This document shows, in pieces, positions 44,118 to 52,601 of a stretch of 64,000 nt of DNA (position 1 is its first letter; each line of letters starts with the position of its first letter). The position numbers were made by a program, and so were the translations under genes. Source of the stretch: Tautonia plasticadhaerens. GTDB taxonomy: Bacteria > Planctomycetota > Planctomycetia > Isosphaerales > Isosphaeraceae. The DNA lies in the NCBI RefSeq assembly GCF_007752535.1, contig NZ_CP036428.1, positions 62,001 to 126,000 of the forward strand, written 5' to 3'. Below the pieces are notes generated by a model that was not told where the DNA came from, did no database searches, and was given only the letters and a program-made list of their open reading frames with translations.

Positions 44118-44154
44118 CCGTGATATGCCATCATCCGACGGCATGAACCCGGGG
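44105..44154 (+). promoter_or_regulatory. Extended inverted repeat in the leader of the sigma-54 activator gene
   Basis: CCCCGGGT (44105-44112) pairs with ACCCGGGG (44147-44154); inside, ATGCC (44125-44129) pairs with GGCAT (44140-44144). The outer left arm overlaps the first base of the TATAAT box, so this is probably a DNA site rather than a mature RNA hairpin. Confidence 0.4.
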
Positions 44155-44192
44155 AAACCTCGAAATCAAACGGTTTCAGCCCGGGATATGTC

Positions 44193-45806
44193 ATGGAAGA
44201 ACCGTTTCATTTCACGGAAAAACGCCCCATGGAGCGTTACGCGACCCTGCTGCTGGAGATCTGGCGGGAGGTCTGCCGTCACATCGAGATCGCCGAGTCG
44301 GTCGAACGCCTGGCGCCCCTGCTGGCCCGGCGTGTGACCGCGGATCTCGTGCTCGTGCGACGCATCGACGTGCCGGGCGGTCATGTCGAGACGGTGGCGA
44401 TGGGCCATTGCCGCCCCGGCCACGCCGACCCGCGGGCCCGGAGCGAACTGACCTCCGAAGGCGTCCAGCGGCTGCTCGCGTGGTGCCATCGCCGACAGGT
44501 GCTCCGCCTGGCCCATCGTTCGAGGACGGCCGGCCCGCCTGGCCTGCTGCCCGAAGGGCTCTCCGGCGAGATCCTCGCCGGGCCGCTCCTCGCCGAGGAG
44601 GGCCCGGTGGGCATCCTGCTGCTGACCACATCGCCCCCCAGGCATTTCCGGGACGAGCATTCGGGTTTGCTCACCGCGTTGCTCGACCCCTTCACGGTCG
44701 CCCTGGAGAACGACCGGCGCCTCCGCGAACTGACGACCCTGCGCGAGGCGGTCGAGGCCGACAACCGTTCCTTGCTGACGAAGCTCGGCCGGCTCGACAT
44801 CAGCGACTCGATCGTCGGGGCCGAGGCGGGGCTCCGCGAGGTCATGGAGCAGGTCGCCCAGGTCGCCCCGTCCGATGCCCCGGTCCTGATCCTCGGCGAG
44901 ACGGGCTCGGGCAAGGAAGTCATCGCCCGGTCCGTGCACACCCGATCGCGGCGAGCCAGGGGGCCATTCCTGAGGGTCAACTGCGGGGCGATCCCGCCCG
45001 AGCTGGTCGATTCCGAGCTATTCGGCCACGAGGTCGGCAGCTTCACCGGGGCCGTCGGCCAGCGTAAGGGCTGGTTCGAGCGTGCCGACGGCGGGACGCT
45101 CTTCCTCGACGAGGTCGGCGAACTGACCCCGGCGGCCCAGGTCCGCCTGCTCAGGGTGCTGCAGGATGGCCTGATCGAGCGGGTCGGCGGGGAGCGATCG
45201 GTCCCGGTCGACGTCCGGATCGTCGCCGCGACCCACCGCGACCTGGAGGCGATGGTCGCCGACGGCCGGTTCCGCCAGGACCTCTGGTACCGGATCGCCG
45301 TCTTCCCGATCCGGCTGCCCGCGTTGCGCGACCGACCCTCGGACATCCCGGCCCTGGCGGCGCACTTCGCCATGCGCTCCTCGAAACGCCTGGGGATGCC
45401 GCCCCTGGCGCCGACGGCCGCGGACATCGGCCTCCTCGTGACCTACCCCTGGCCGGGCAACGTACGGGAGCTGGCCGCGGTGATCGAGCGCGCCGCGATC
45501 CTCGGAGACGGCGAGCGGCTGGAGATCGCCCGCGCCCTGGGCGCGCCCCGGCCACCCGCCCCGTCCCCCGGGCCGACGACCGCGCTCCCGTCGCGTCCCG
45601 ACGGCGAAGGGGACGGGTTCGTGTCCCTGGAGGCGGCGATGGCCCGGCACATCGAGGCGGCCCTGGTCCGGGCCCGGGGCCGGGTCGAGGGCCGGCACGG
45701 GGCGGCGGCCCTGCTGGGGATCAATCCGCACACGCTACGCTCGCGGATGCGCAAGCTCGGCGTGGACTGGAAGCGTCTCCGCCGCGAGGTCGGGGCGGCC
45801 GAGTGA
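44193..45806 (+). CDS. Sigma-54-dependent transcriptional activator (GAF, AAA+, Fis HTH)
   Basis: The protein has 537 residues. A GAF-like sensor spans about residues 20-180 (HRRQVLRLAHRSRTAG, GPVGILLLTT). The AAA+ domain is complete: Walker A LILGETGSGKEV, sigma-54 loop GSFTGA (the usual GAFTGA with Ala changed to Ser), Walker [13 protein letters not shown], and [20 protein letters not shown] Fis-type HTH closes it (AALLGINPHTLRSRMRKLGV). It activates sigma-54 promoters in response to a small ligand; the porin gene 270 bases downstream is a candidate target. No Shine-Dalgarno is visible, so the start is uncertain. Confidence 0.92.
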   Translation: MEEPFHFTEKRPMERYATLLLEIWREVCRHIEIAESVERLAPLLARRVTADLVLVRRIDVPGGHVETVAMGHCRPGHADPRARSELTSEGVQRLLAWCHRRQVLRLAHRSRTAGPPGLLPEGLSGEILAGPLLAEEGPVGILLLTTSPPRHFRDEHSGLLTALLDPFTVALENDRRLRELTTLREAVEADNRSLLTKLGRLDISDSIVGAEAGLREVMEQVAQVAPSDAPVLILGETGSGKEVIARSVHTRSRRARGPFLRVNCGAIPPELVDSELFGHEVGSFTGAVGQRKGWFERADGGTLFLDEVGELTPAAQVRLLRVLQDGLIERVGGERSVPVDVRIVAATHRDLEAMVADGRFRQDLWYRIAVFPIRLPALRDRPSDIPALAAHFAMRSSKRLGMPPLAPTAADIGLLVTYPWPGNVRELAAVIERAAILGDGERLEIARALGAPRPPAPSPGPTTALPSRPDGEGDGFVSLEAAMARHIEAALVRARGRVEGRHGAAALLGINPHTLRSRMRKLGVDWKRLRREVGAAE

Positions 45807-46075
45807 CGGGGGATCGCGCCCGGCGGCCCCGCCCCCGGAACGCCGAGGGCCCCGGGGTCTGCTCCGCGATCGCCCCCGGCCGAGGATCTGAGTCGATGGG
45901 CGCGGATCCTCGAGGCATCCCCCGGAATCGTCGGCGTCCACAGCCCCGTCGACCAGTCGGGCTGGAGGGGACGCGGCCGATTCGCCGGCTACCCTCAAGG
46001 GCACGACCCGCACATCCGATACTCCCCTTGGATTCCGGGCGGATCGGCTTGGACTGTCGGCGTCCGAGGACGAAC

Positions 46076-47734
46076 ATGAAGCGGCGATTCCGGGCGGTGT
46101 CGCTCGTCCTGGCGCTGGCGACGGTCCCCGTCGCCCCCGGGCAGGAGCCGACCCGCTCGGCGACCGCCCGGGGCACGATGCCGCCCCCCTCGCCCCCCCC
46201 GGTCGACCCGACCGCCCCGCCTCCTCCCCCGCCCCCCTCCGCGGATCCGAGTGATCGGCTGGCGGCCATCGAGGCGCGGCTCGAGGCGCTGGAGGAGCGG
46301 AACCGGCGGCTCGAGCAGGAGAACCGGGCGCTCCGCGAGCGGCTCGATGCTTCGCCAGTGAAGCCGGCCGAGGCCCCCCCGACGGACGGGGCAAGGGCGG
46401 CCGATCCGACAGACGCCGGCGAGTCGAGGCCCGGCACCTCGTTCTCGGCCAACGCCGATTCGCCGGTCCCCAGCTATGCCGGCGTGACGCCGAGTCGCCC
46501 GAGCGGGCGGATCCCGCTCCTCGGCGGCTTCGGCCAGGGCTTCGTCTTCGAGAGCGAGGACGAGGAGTTCCAGCTCCAGGTCCACATCGAGAGCCAGACC
46601 GACTACCGCGCCTTCGACCCCGGTGGCGAGCTGTTCGCCCGAGACGGCATCTACGCCCCCCGCAATCGCCTCTTCTTCGGCGGGAGGGCCACCCGGGGCG
46701 TCGAGTACCTCGTCTCGATCAACCGCGGGTTCGGCGCCCTGGACCTGCTCGACGCCTACCTCAACTTCCGCCGCGACGACCGCCTGCAGCTCAAGGTCGG
46801 CCGCTTCATGACGCCGTTCAACTACGAGCAGTTCGCCATCCAGAACATGTGGCTGATCGCCCCCGAGCGGTCCCTCTTCACCACGAACCTCGGCCTCAAC
46901 CGACAGCTCGGCGCCATGCTCTGGGGCTCCCTGCTGGACGAGCGGCTCGACTACGCCGTCGGCGTCTTCGACGGCCCCCGGAATTCGTACGAGGATTTCA
47001 ACGACTCCAAGGACGTGATGGCGTACCTCAACGCCCGACCCTTCCAGGAGACGGCCGAGGGCAACCCGCTCCGCCTCCTGAACCTCGGCGGCTCGTTCGC
47101 CTACGGGGCCCAGGACAACGCCGCGTTCCTCCCCCGCTCGTTCCGACTGGCGACCAACGCCTCGAACGCCGGCACGGCCGACCGCGCCGCGCCGCCGTTC
47201 CTGATCTTCGACGACGAGGTGATCGAGCGTGGCCAGCGCACCTTCTGGTCGGCCCACCTCGCGTATTTCTACCGGTCGCTCTCGCTCCTCGCCGAGTACA
47301 ACGGCTCGATCCAGCGCTACGCGCGCACCGTCGCCACGCCCGAATCGACGGTGCTCCCCGCCTCCGGCTACTCCGTCTCCGCCGGCTACTTCCTGACCGG
47401 CGAGCAGGTCGAGCGCCGAACCGTCGTCGAGCCGCTTCGACCCTTCCGGCTCCGCCGGGGCGAGTTCGGCCCGGGTGCCATCGAGCTGATCGGCCGCTAT
47501 AGCGCCTTCGACATCGACTCGGGGCTCTTCGACGCCGGGCTCGCCGACCGGGCCCTCTCGAGCAATCGCGCCTGGGTCACCAACCTCGGGGTGAACTGGT
47601 ACCCGAACAAGTTCGTCAAGGTCTATCTCGACTGGCAGCACGGCGAGTTCGGCGATCCCGTCTTCTTCGCATTGCCTGATCGCCATGCCCTGACCAACGA
47701 GATGCTCTGGCTTCGGGTCCAGTTCTACTACTGA
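46076..47734 (+). CDS. OprP/OprO-like porin with proline-rich and coiled-coil N-terminus
   Basis: ATG 46076 follows GAGGA. A signal peptide (AVSLVLALATVPVAPGQ) is followed by a proline tract (PPPSPPPVDPTAPPPPPPP), a coiled coil (RLAAIEARLEALEERNRRLE) as in trimeric planctomycete porins, and a beta-barrel of phosphate-selective porin type (FFGGRATRGVEYLVSINRGF, RLQLKVGRFMTPFNYEQFA, GVNWYPNKFVKVYLDWQHGE, ending in VQFYY). It lets anions cross the outer membrane; sulfate or phosphate would suit the locus, but selectivity cannot be read. The last seven bases overlap the convergent gene. Confidence 0.9.
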   Translation: MKRRFRAVSLVLALATVPVAPGQEPTRSATARGTMPPPSPPPVDPTAPPPPPPPSADPSDRLAAIEARLEALEERNRRLEQENRALRERLDASPVKPAEAPPTDGARAADPTDAGESRPGTSFSANADSPVPSYAGVTPSRPSGRIPLLGGFGQGFVFESEDEEFQLQVHIESQTDYRAFDPGGELFARDGIYAPRNRLFFGGRATRGVEYLVSINRGFGALDLLDAYLNFRRDDRLQLKVGRFMTPFNYEQFAIQNMWLIAPERSLFTTNLGLNRQLGAMLWGSLLDERLDYAVGVFDGPRNSYEDFNDSKDVMAYLNARPFQETAEGNPLRLLNLGGSFAYGAQDNAAFLPRSFRLATNASNAGTADRAAPPFLIFDDEVIERGQRTFWSAHLAYFYRSLSLLAEYNGSIQRYARTVATPESTVLPASGYSVSAGYFLTGEQVERRTVVEPLRPFRLRRGEFGPGAIELIGRYSAFDIDSGLFDAGLADRALSSNRAWVTNLGVNWYPNKFVKVYLDWQHGEFGDPVFFALPDRHALTNEMLWLRVQFYY

Positions 47735-48102
47735 GCCGCCGAAGGCCACCGGCCGCCGACCGCACGGGGATTGTCGGGCACGGCGGGGCCGTCGTCGGGC
47801 GTCCCGATCCGGAGCCGCTCGCCGCCGTCCTCGTCGAAAAGACGGGGCTCGGCCCCGACTCGTCCGGTGGGCATCGCCCGGAGGGCGACGCCCCGGTCGC
47901 GGAGGGTAATCCGGTCCCCATCCGGCGAGCGGGCACCCGTCCCCACGGCCCCGACGGCGACGAGCGTGGCCGAGCCGAGGAGGCACAAGACCACCAGGAT
48001 CCGCCTGTTGGACCGTTCGAGCCGGTCCAGTCGCTCCGCCGTCGCATCGCCCGCGGGCCGCGGGCCACCGATGCGGCCCCTCTCCGGGCGCCCCCGGCTC
48101 AT
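47728..48102 (-). CDS. Small single-helix membrane protein of the chromate operon, 124 aa
   Basis: ATG 48102 overlaps the stop of the preceding gene by four bases (48099-48102). A coiled stretch (TAERLDRLERSNRRI) leads into one membrane helix (LVVLCLLGSATLVAVGAVG) and a soluble tail (GDRITLRDRGVALRAMPTGR, DGGERLRIGTPDDGPAV). The family is not recognised. Tight overlap suggests co-translation with the chrB-like gene, though the link to chromate is only positional. Confidence 0.7.
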   Translation of the reverse strand: MSRGRPERGRIGGPRPAGDATAERLDRLERSNRRILVVLCLLGSATLVAVGAVGTGARSPDGDRITLRDRGVALRAMPTGRVGAEPRLFDEDGGERLRIGTPDDGPAVPDNPRAVGGRWPSAAQ

Positions 48103-48533
48103 CCACCCCATCGGGCGGCGTTCCCTTCGGCGGCAAGCCGGGCATACAGGGCGTCGTAGACCAAGGCCCCTCGTTCGAGGGCCGTCCGGTCGTCGGGGCT
48201 GATGAGCCTCAAGCCCTCGCAGATGAGGTCGAGCCCCGCGGCCGATGGCTCCACGGCCACCTCCTGCACCGTGTCGGCCTCGTCGATGATGCGGGCAATT
48301 CGCGTGAGGATCGGGTCCGTGAGCCCGTAATGCTTGAGCACCGCATGGAACGAGCAGTGCCCCCCGTGGTGGGAGAGCCTGACGCCCGGGATGTCGAACG
48401 GCTCGGCCTCGGGCGGGAGCGGGGACCCTTGCGGGATGAAGAGGAATTCGGCGGCCGGGTCGATGTGCTTGCGAATCAGCCACGCACAGCCCATGCGGTC
48501 CACCCCGACCCCTTCCCACGTGACCCATCTCAT
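48099..48533 (-). CDS. Chromate resistance protein ChrB, C-terminal domain as a separate protein
   Basis: The protein has 144 residues. It matches the second domain of ChrB (VGVDRMGCAWLIRKHIDPAA, EFLFIP, and GVRLSHHGGHCSFHAVLKHY). The Cys, His-His-Gly-Gly-His and Asp residues could bind metal. The start overlaps the stop of the N-terminal ChrB gene by four bases (48530-48533). In many bacteria both parts form one protein of about 300 residues; here they are separate but coupled. Confidence 0.87.
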   Translation of the reverse strand: MRWVTWEGVGVDRMGCAWLIRKHIDPAAEFLFIPQGSPLPPEAEPFDIPGVRLSHHGGHCSFHAVLKHYGLTDPILTRIARIIDEADTVQEVAVEPSAAGLDLICEGLRLISPDDRTALERGALVYDALYARLAAEGNAARWGG

Positions 48534-48982
48534 GACGCCGTCCCTCCCTGGGCCTTGAGTAGTCGCTCCCGAACCTTCGGCCCGAGTCCCGACGCGAAGT
48601 AGTCGCGCGCCTGCACCTGCTGGAATCGCTTCGACAGGGCGGAAAGGTCGCGGTCTTTCCCCGCTAGGGCCGCCAAGATTTCCCGGTACTCGGCCTCGAC
48701 GGGCTCGACGAACTGCCGCTTCATCGCCTCGGCGTCGGTGGCGTAGAGCTGCTCGGCCGAGAGCAGCGTCGCATCGCCCCCGAGTTCCGAAATCTCGGCC
48801 GCGAGCCATTGGAGTTGCTCCCGCGTCTTGGCCGACCCGGGCAGGACCCAGGCCGCGTCCTGGAGGGCGATGGCCCCGAGCTGCTTGAGCTTCCGCCAGA
48901 CGAAGACGCGGCCCGCGGCGGGCTCGCGGGGAATCTTGTAAATCAGGAGCAACCAAGGCTTCACGGGCGAGCCCCTTGTCAT
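48530..48982 (-). CDS. Chromate resistance protein ChrB, N-terminal domain as a separate protein
   Basis: The protein has 150 residues. It corresponds to the first domain of ChrB (PWLLLIYKIPREPAAGRVFV, WRKLKQLGAIALQDAAWVLP, EPVEAEYREILAAL). Members sense chromate and control the operon or help in resistance. It overlaps chrA by four bases (48979-48982) and the C-terminal chrB part by four bases, so the order chrA, chrB-N, chrB-C is translated as a chain. Confidence 0.87.
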   Translation of the reverse strand: MTRGSPVKPWLLLIYKIPREPAAGRVFVWRKLKQLGAIALQDAAWVLPGSAKTREQLQWLAAEISELGGDATLLSAEQLYATDAEAMKRQFVEPVEAEYREILAALAGKDRDLSALSKRFQQVQARDYFASGLGPKVRERLLKAQGGTAS

Positions 48983-50238
48983 GGCCGCACGAAGGGCCAG
49001 AGCACGAGCCCGACGACCGCGGCCCCCAGGATGACCACGGGCTCGGGCAGCTTCTTGAATCGCATGAGCAGCCCGAGCGAGACAACCAAGAGCACGAGCT
49101 TGGGGACCTCAAGCGTCCAGCCGTCGGCGAAGAGCGTGCGTCGCCCGAGCACGATGCATGCCCCGGCAATCGCGCCGATTGCGGCCGCGGTGACGCCGTC
49201 CACGAAGGCGACGATGCCGGGCCGCTTCCCGTACCTCTTGAAATAGGGGGCCGGGATGATGGTGAAGAAGTAGCAGGGCAGGAACGTCGCGAGGGCGGCC
49301 ACGGTAGCACCGAGCAGCCCCGACCACGGGTCGCCTACGCGGCCCGTGACGATGTAGCCGATGAACCCGGTGGTGATGACCACCGGCCCCGGCGTGATCA
49401 TCGCCACGGCCACCGCGTCCAAGAACTGGTGGTCATCGAGCCAGCCGTACTCCTTCACGACGCCCCCGTAGAGGAACGGCACGATGGCCAGGCCGCTCCC
49501 GAAGACGAAGGCCCCGGCCTTGGTGAAGAACAGGGCGATCTGAAGCAAGAGGTCGTTCAGGGGCACGGCGACCGGCGTCGTCATCGCCAGCGGCAGGGCA
49601 AAACATCCGGCCGTCGTCGCGGCCGGTGGCCGCAGCCGGGACGGCCGCCACCGGGCCGCGACGACGACCATCCCGGCACCCAGGAAGAAGAGGACGTTCT
49701 CCGTCTCGGTGATGATCGTGGCCGCGGCACTCACGAGGTAGAGGGCCCAGAGGAGCCGGTCCGTGCCGAGCGTCTTTCGGGTGAGCTTCACGGCGCTGAG
49801 CGTGATGATGGCGATGACGCTCGCCCCGACGCCGTAGAAGACGGCCTGCATCCAATCGAGGCCGCCGAAGCCGAGATAGGCCCACCCGAGGGCGAGGACC
49901 ATCAGGAACGAGGGCAGGACGAAGGCACCCCCGACGAGGGTCGCCCCGAGGAATCGGTAATGGACGTAACCGAGGTAAATCGCCAGCTGGGCCGCGAGCG
50001 GGCCCGGCATGAGCTGGGCGAGGGTGAGCCCCTCCTTGTAGTCGGCCTCGGAAATCCACCGCCGCCGCTCGACCAGGTCGCGGTGCATGTAGCCGACCAA
50101 GGCCACGGGCCCGCCGAACCCGAGGGCCCCGAGGCGGAGGATGTACGCCACGAGCTGGCCGAGCGTGTAGGCCGGGGCCGTGCCCGTCGGCGTCTCCGTC
50201 GTGGCCTGGACCGGGTCGATCTTCTCAATCGTGCTCAT
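48979..50238 (-). CDS. chrA: Chromate efflux transporter ChrA
   Basis: The protein has 419 residues from ATG 50238, with GGAAGG upstream; ATG 50256 is in frame but lies next to the palindromic operator and lacks a site. Two homologous CHR domains are visible: the first with FGGPVALVGYMHRDLVERRR and QLMPGPLAAQLAIYLGYVHY, the second with GSGLAIVPFLYGGVVKEYGW and MITPGPVVITTGFIGYIV. It exports chromate across the inner membrane. It is the first gene of the four-gene operon. Confidence 0.94.
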   Translation of the reverse strand: MSTIEKIDPVQATTETPTGTAPAYTLGQLVAYILRLGALGFGGPVALVGYMHRDLVERRRWISEADYKEGLTLAQLMPGPLAAQLAIYLGYVHYRFLGATLVGGAFVLPSFLMVLALGWAYLGFGGLDWMQAVFYGVGASVIAIITLSAVKLTRKTLGTDRLLWALYLVSAAATIITETENVLFFLGAGMVVVAARWRPSRLRPPAATTAGCFALPLAMTTPVAVPLNDLLLQIALFFTKAGAFVFGSGLAIVPFLYGGVVKEYGWLDDHQFLDAVAVAMITPGPVVITTGFIGYIVTGRVGDPWSGLLGATVAALATFLPCYFFTIIPAPYFKRYGKRPGIVAFVDGVTAAAIGAIAGACIVLGRRTLFADGWTLEVPKLVLLVVSLGLLMRFKKLPEPVVILGAAVVGLVLWPFVRP

Positions 50239-50257
50239 AAGGATGTGCCCTTCCATC

Positions 50258-50279
50258 TTTTGTAACCATGGTTACAAAA
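50258..50279. promoter_or_regulatory. Perfect 22-bp palindrome upstream of chrA
   Basis: TTTTGTAACCA (50258-50268) is followed directly by its exact reverse complement (50269-50279). It is the only strongly A+T-rich palindrome nearby and sits 20 bases before the chrA start, where a repressor would cover the promoter or leader. The bound protein may be the ChrB sensor or a regulator encoded elsewhere. Confidence 0.75.
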
Positions 50280-50744
50280 TGGCAAAGTAGCGTACCCGGC
50301 ACCCAAAAGGGAAGGGATCTTCCCCGCCAGTCCCCTCCTGCGGACCGACCCGCTGTCCCGGATCTGGGCTCGTGATCCATGACGGGCCCTTCTCGGACGG
50401 TTTGGCGGGGTGCGTCATTTGGGGCAAAAGGCGAAGCGATTCTCGGTGCCGGTCGTTCAATCAATTCTGGGGGCCGACTCGGGAGCGACGACGGGGCGTG
50501 GAGATCCACCGGGGGGCGGGGGTCCGGCGCGTCGGGCGCTTCGCCAACGACCCGGATGCCGGGTAAGTCTGCCGGAACTGCGGGCCCGCGCCTCTGGCGA
50601 AATGACGCGAACCTGCAAGAGTTGATCGATCGCCAGGACGAGGCCCCCGTCGGGAAGCTCCGAGGCATTCGGGGGCCGGGCGGGGCCGATGGACCGGACA
50701 TCCATGGCTTCGGGCCGATCTGGACGACATGAGGAGGATGGCCG
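50280..50744. other. Intergenic region between divergent chrA and SDR genes
   Basis: No credible gene is seen in about 465 bases. It contains the second copy of TGCGTCATTTGGGGCAAA (50411-50428). It must hold promoters for both directions, but none could be placed with confidence. Confidence 0.45.
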
Positions 50745-51866
50745 ATGCGTATCGATCGCCGCCGGTTCCTGCGGGCCTCCGCCGCCGGGCCGTGGTTGGC
50801 GGCCGGGGCGGGCGTCCCGCGCATCGCGGGCGCGGCCACGAACGACGCCAGGCCGAAAACGATCCTGATGCTGGGGGGGACCGGATTCCTCGGGCCGCAC
50901 ACCGTCGAGGCGGCGTTGCGGCGGGGGCACGAGGTCACGCTCTTCAACCGGGGCCGGACCCGGCCGGGACTCTTCCCCGACCTGGAGCAGCTCCGGGGGG
51001 ACCGCGACAACGACCTGAAGGCCCTCGAGGGGCGCCGGTGGGACGCGGTCGTGGACACCTCGGCCAACATCCCGCGCTGGGTGAGGTCGGCCGCGGCGGT
51101 GCTGGGGCCGAACATCGGGCATTACGTCTACATCTCCTCGATCTCGGCCTATGCCAGCCTCACGAAGCCGGGGACCGACGAGTCGGCCCCCCTGGCGGAG
51201 ATCGCGGACCCCACGGTCGAGCAGGTCGACGGCGAGACCTTCGGCGCCCTGAAGGCGCTCTCGGAGAAGGCCGCCGAGGAGGCGATGCCGGGCCGGGTCA
51301 CGGTCGTCCGGCCGGGGCTGATCGCGGGGCCGGACGACCCGAGCGATCGGTTCGCCTACTGGCCGGTGCGCGTCGCCCGCGGGGGGGAGGTGCTGGCGCC
51401 GGGCTCGGCCGAGGACCCGGTCCAGCTCATCGACGTGCGCGACCTGGGGGAGTTCCTCGTCACGCTCATCGAGGGCACGACCACGGGCGTCTTCAACGCC
51501 CTGGGCCCGGCCGGGGGGCTGACCATGGGGCGGATGCTCGACGCTTGCAAGGAGGCGGCCGGGTCCGATGCCACGTTCACCTTCGTCCCGGCGAGGTTCC
51601 TGGCCGAGCAGGGGGTGAGCGCCTGGAGCGACATGCCGGCCTGGGTCCCCGCCGAGGGGGACACGGCCGGGTTCGCCCGGGTGAGCAACGCGAAGGCGAT
51701 CGGGGTCGGCCTGGGTTTCCGCCCGATCGTCGAGACGGCGCGGGCGACCCTGGAATGGTTCGAGGCCCAGCCCGAGGAGCGTCGGTCGCGGCTGCGCGCC
51801 GGGCTGGCGCCTGGGCGCGAGGCGGAGGTTCTCGCCGCGTGGAAGGCCCGCGACGAGCAGGGGTGA
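50745..51866 (+). CDS. Exported NAD-dependent epimerase/dehydratase-like SDR protein
   Basis: The protein has 373 residues. A twin-arginine signal (IDRRRFLRASAAGPWLAAGA) precedes an extended-SDR Rossmann fold (TILMLGGTGFLGPHTVEAAL, YVYISSISAYAS). The usual YxxxK is not obvious: the matching part reads FGALKALSEKAAEE, with Phe in place of Tyr, so dehydrogenase activity is doubtful. Planctomycetes have many such Tat-exported SDR proteins with unknown substrates. It appears to be transcribed alone. Confidence 0.85.
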   Translation: MRIDRRRFLRASAAGPWLAAGAGVPRIAGAATNDARPKTILMLGGTGFLGPHTVEAALRRGHEVTLFNRGRTRPGLFPDLEQLRGDRDNDLKALEGRRWDAVVDTSANIPRWVRSAAAVLGPNIGHYVYISSISAYASLTKPGTDESAPLAEIADPTVEQVDGETFGALKALSEKAAEEAMPGRVTVVRPGLIAGPDDPSDRFAYWPVRVARGGEVLAPGSAEDPVQLIDVRDLGEFLVTLIEGTTTGVFNALGPAGGLTMGRMLDACKEAAGSDATFTFVPARFLAEQGVSAWSDMPAWVPAEGDTAGFARVSNAKAIGVGLGFRPIVETARATLEWFEAQPEERRSRLRAGLAPGREAEVLAAWKARDEQG

Positions 51867-52130
51867 GTGCCGGGTACGGGGATCGGGACGGCTCGACGGC
51901 GGCTGCCGAGGTCGCCCGCAAGGCCGTGGAGCCGGCGGCCGCGCCGTCCATCCTGCTGATGGAGCGGACGATCGCCGATGCGTCAATCGGTCCAGGAGAC
52001 GCAGCCCCGAACCGACGGACCCATGAGGCCCTGCCATCATCCAGGAGCCCGCGGCATTTCGTTTATTGCGATTGACGGGGCCCTATGTTATCCTCGATCG
52101 TGTCCCACGACACGCCAGGAGGACGCACCC
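51867..52130. other. Spacer before the PIN toxin-antitoxin operon
   Basis: About 260 bases without a gene. A TTGACG box at 52072-52077 may be the -35 of the toxin-antitoxin promoter; the -10 is unclear because the 17-base position is TCGATC. Confidence 0.35.
52099..52114. promoter_or_regulatory. Operator-like inverted repeat before the antitoxin gene
   Basis: CGTGTC-CCAC-GACACG is a perfect 6-bp inverted repeat around four bases, placed two bases before the AGGAGG ribosome-binding site. The antitoxin downstream has an excisionase-type HTH and is the likely binder, as antitoxins usually repress their own operons. Confidence 0.55.
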
Positions 52131-52598
52131 ATGCCCCAGCTCTGCAACGGCAACCAGGTCATCACCCCCACCAACGGCGAGGCTTCCCTCGCCAGGGAGA
52201 CCGGCGCCAAGCTGGCCTCCGTCCTGGAGAGCGACCAGAAGCAGGGCGTCCGCATCACGGTGACCTCCGGCTCCACGACCCAGGAGCTGGCCCTGCCACC
52301 TTCGGCCGTGCGCCTGCTGGCCGGCGCCCTCGCCGAGCTGGGCCAGGGCCACTCCGTCGCCCTGACCTCCCTGCAGGCCGAGCTGACCAGCCAGCAGGCG
52401 GCCGACCTGCTCAACGTCTCCCGCCCCCACCTGGTCAAGCTCCTCGACGAGGGGGCCATCCCCTGCCGCAAGGTCGGCACCCATCGCCGCGTGCCACTCG
52501 CCGACCTGCTCGCCTACAAGGCCGACCACCTGGCCCGGCGGCATGCCGCCCTGGATGAGCTCCAGGCGCTGAGCCAGGACCTCGGGATGGGCTACTGA
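52131..52598 (+). CDS. Excisionase-type HTH antitoxin
   Basis: The protein has 155 residues, with AGGAGG upstream. The N-terminal half is a small alpha/beta region (TITVTSG-like RITVTSGSTTQELALPPSAV). The C-terminal half is a MerR/excisionase-like winged helix (LTSQQAADLLNVSRPHLVKL, GAIPCRKVGTHRRVPLADLL). This domain pair is typical of antitoxins that accompany PIN toxins. The toxin gene starts three bases after its stop. Confidence 0.88.
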   Translation: MPQLCNGNQVITPTNGEASLARETGAKLASVLESDQKQGVRITVTSGSTTQELALPPSAVRLLAGALAELGQGHSVALTSLQAELTSQQAADLLNVSRPHLVKLLDEGAIPCRKVGTHRRVPLADLLAYKADHLARRHAALDELQALSQDLGMGY

Positions 52599-52601
52599 GC
52601 C

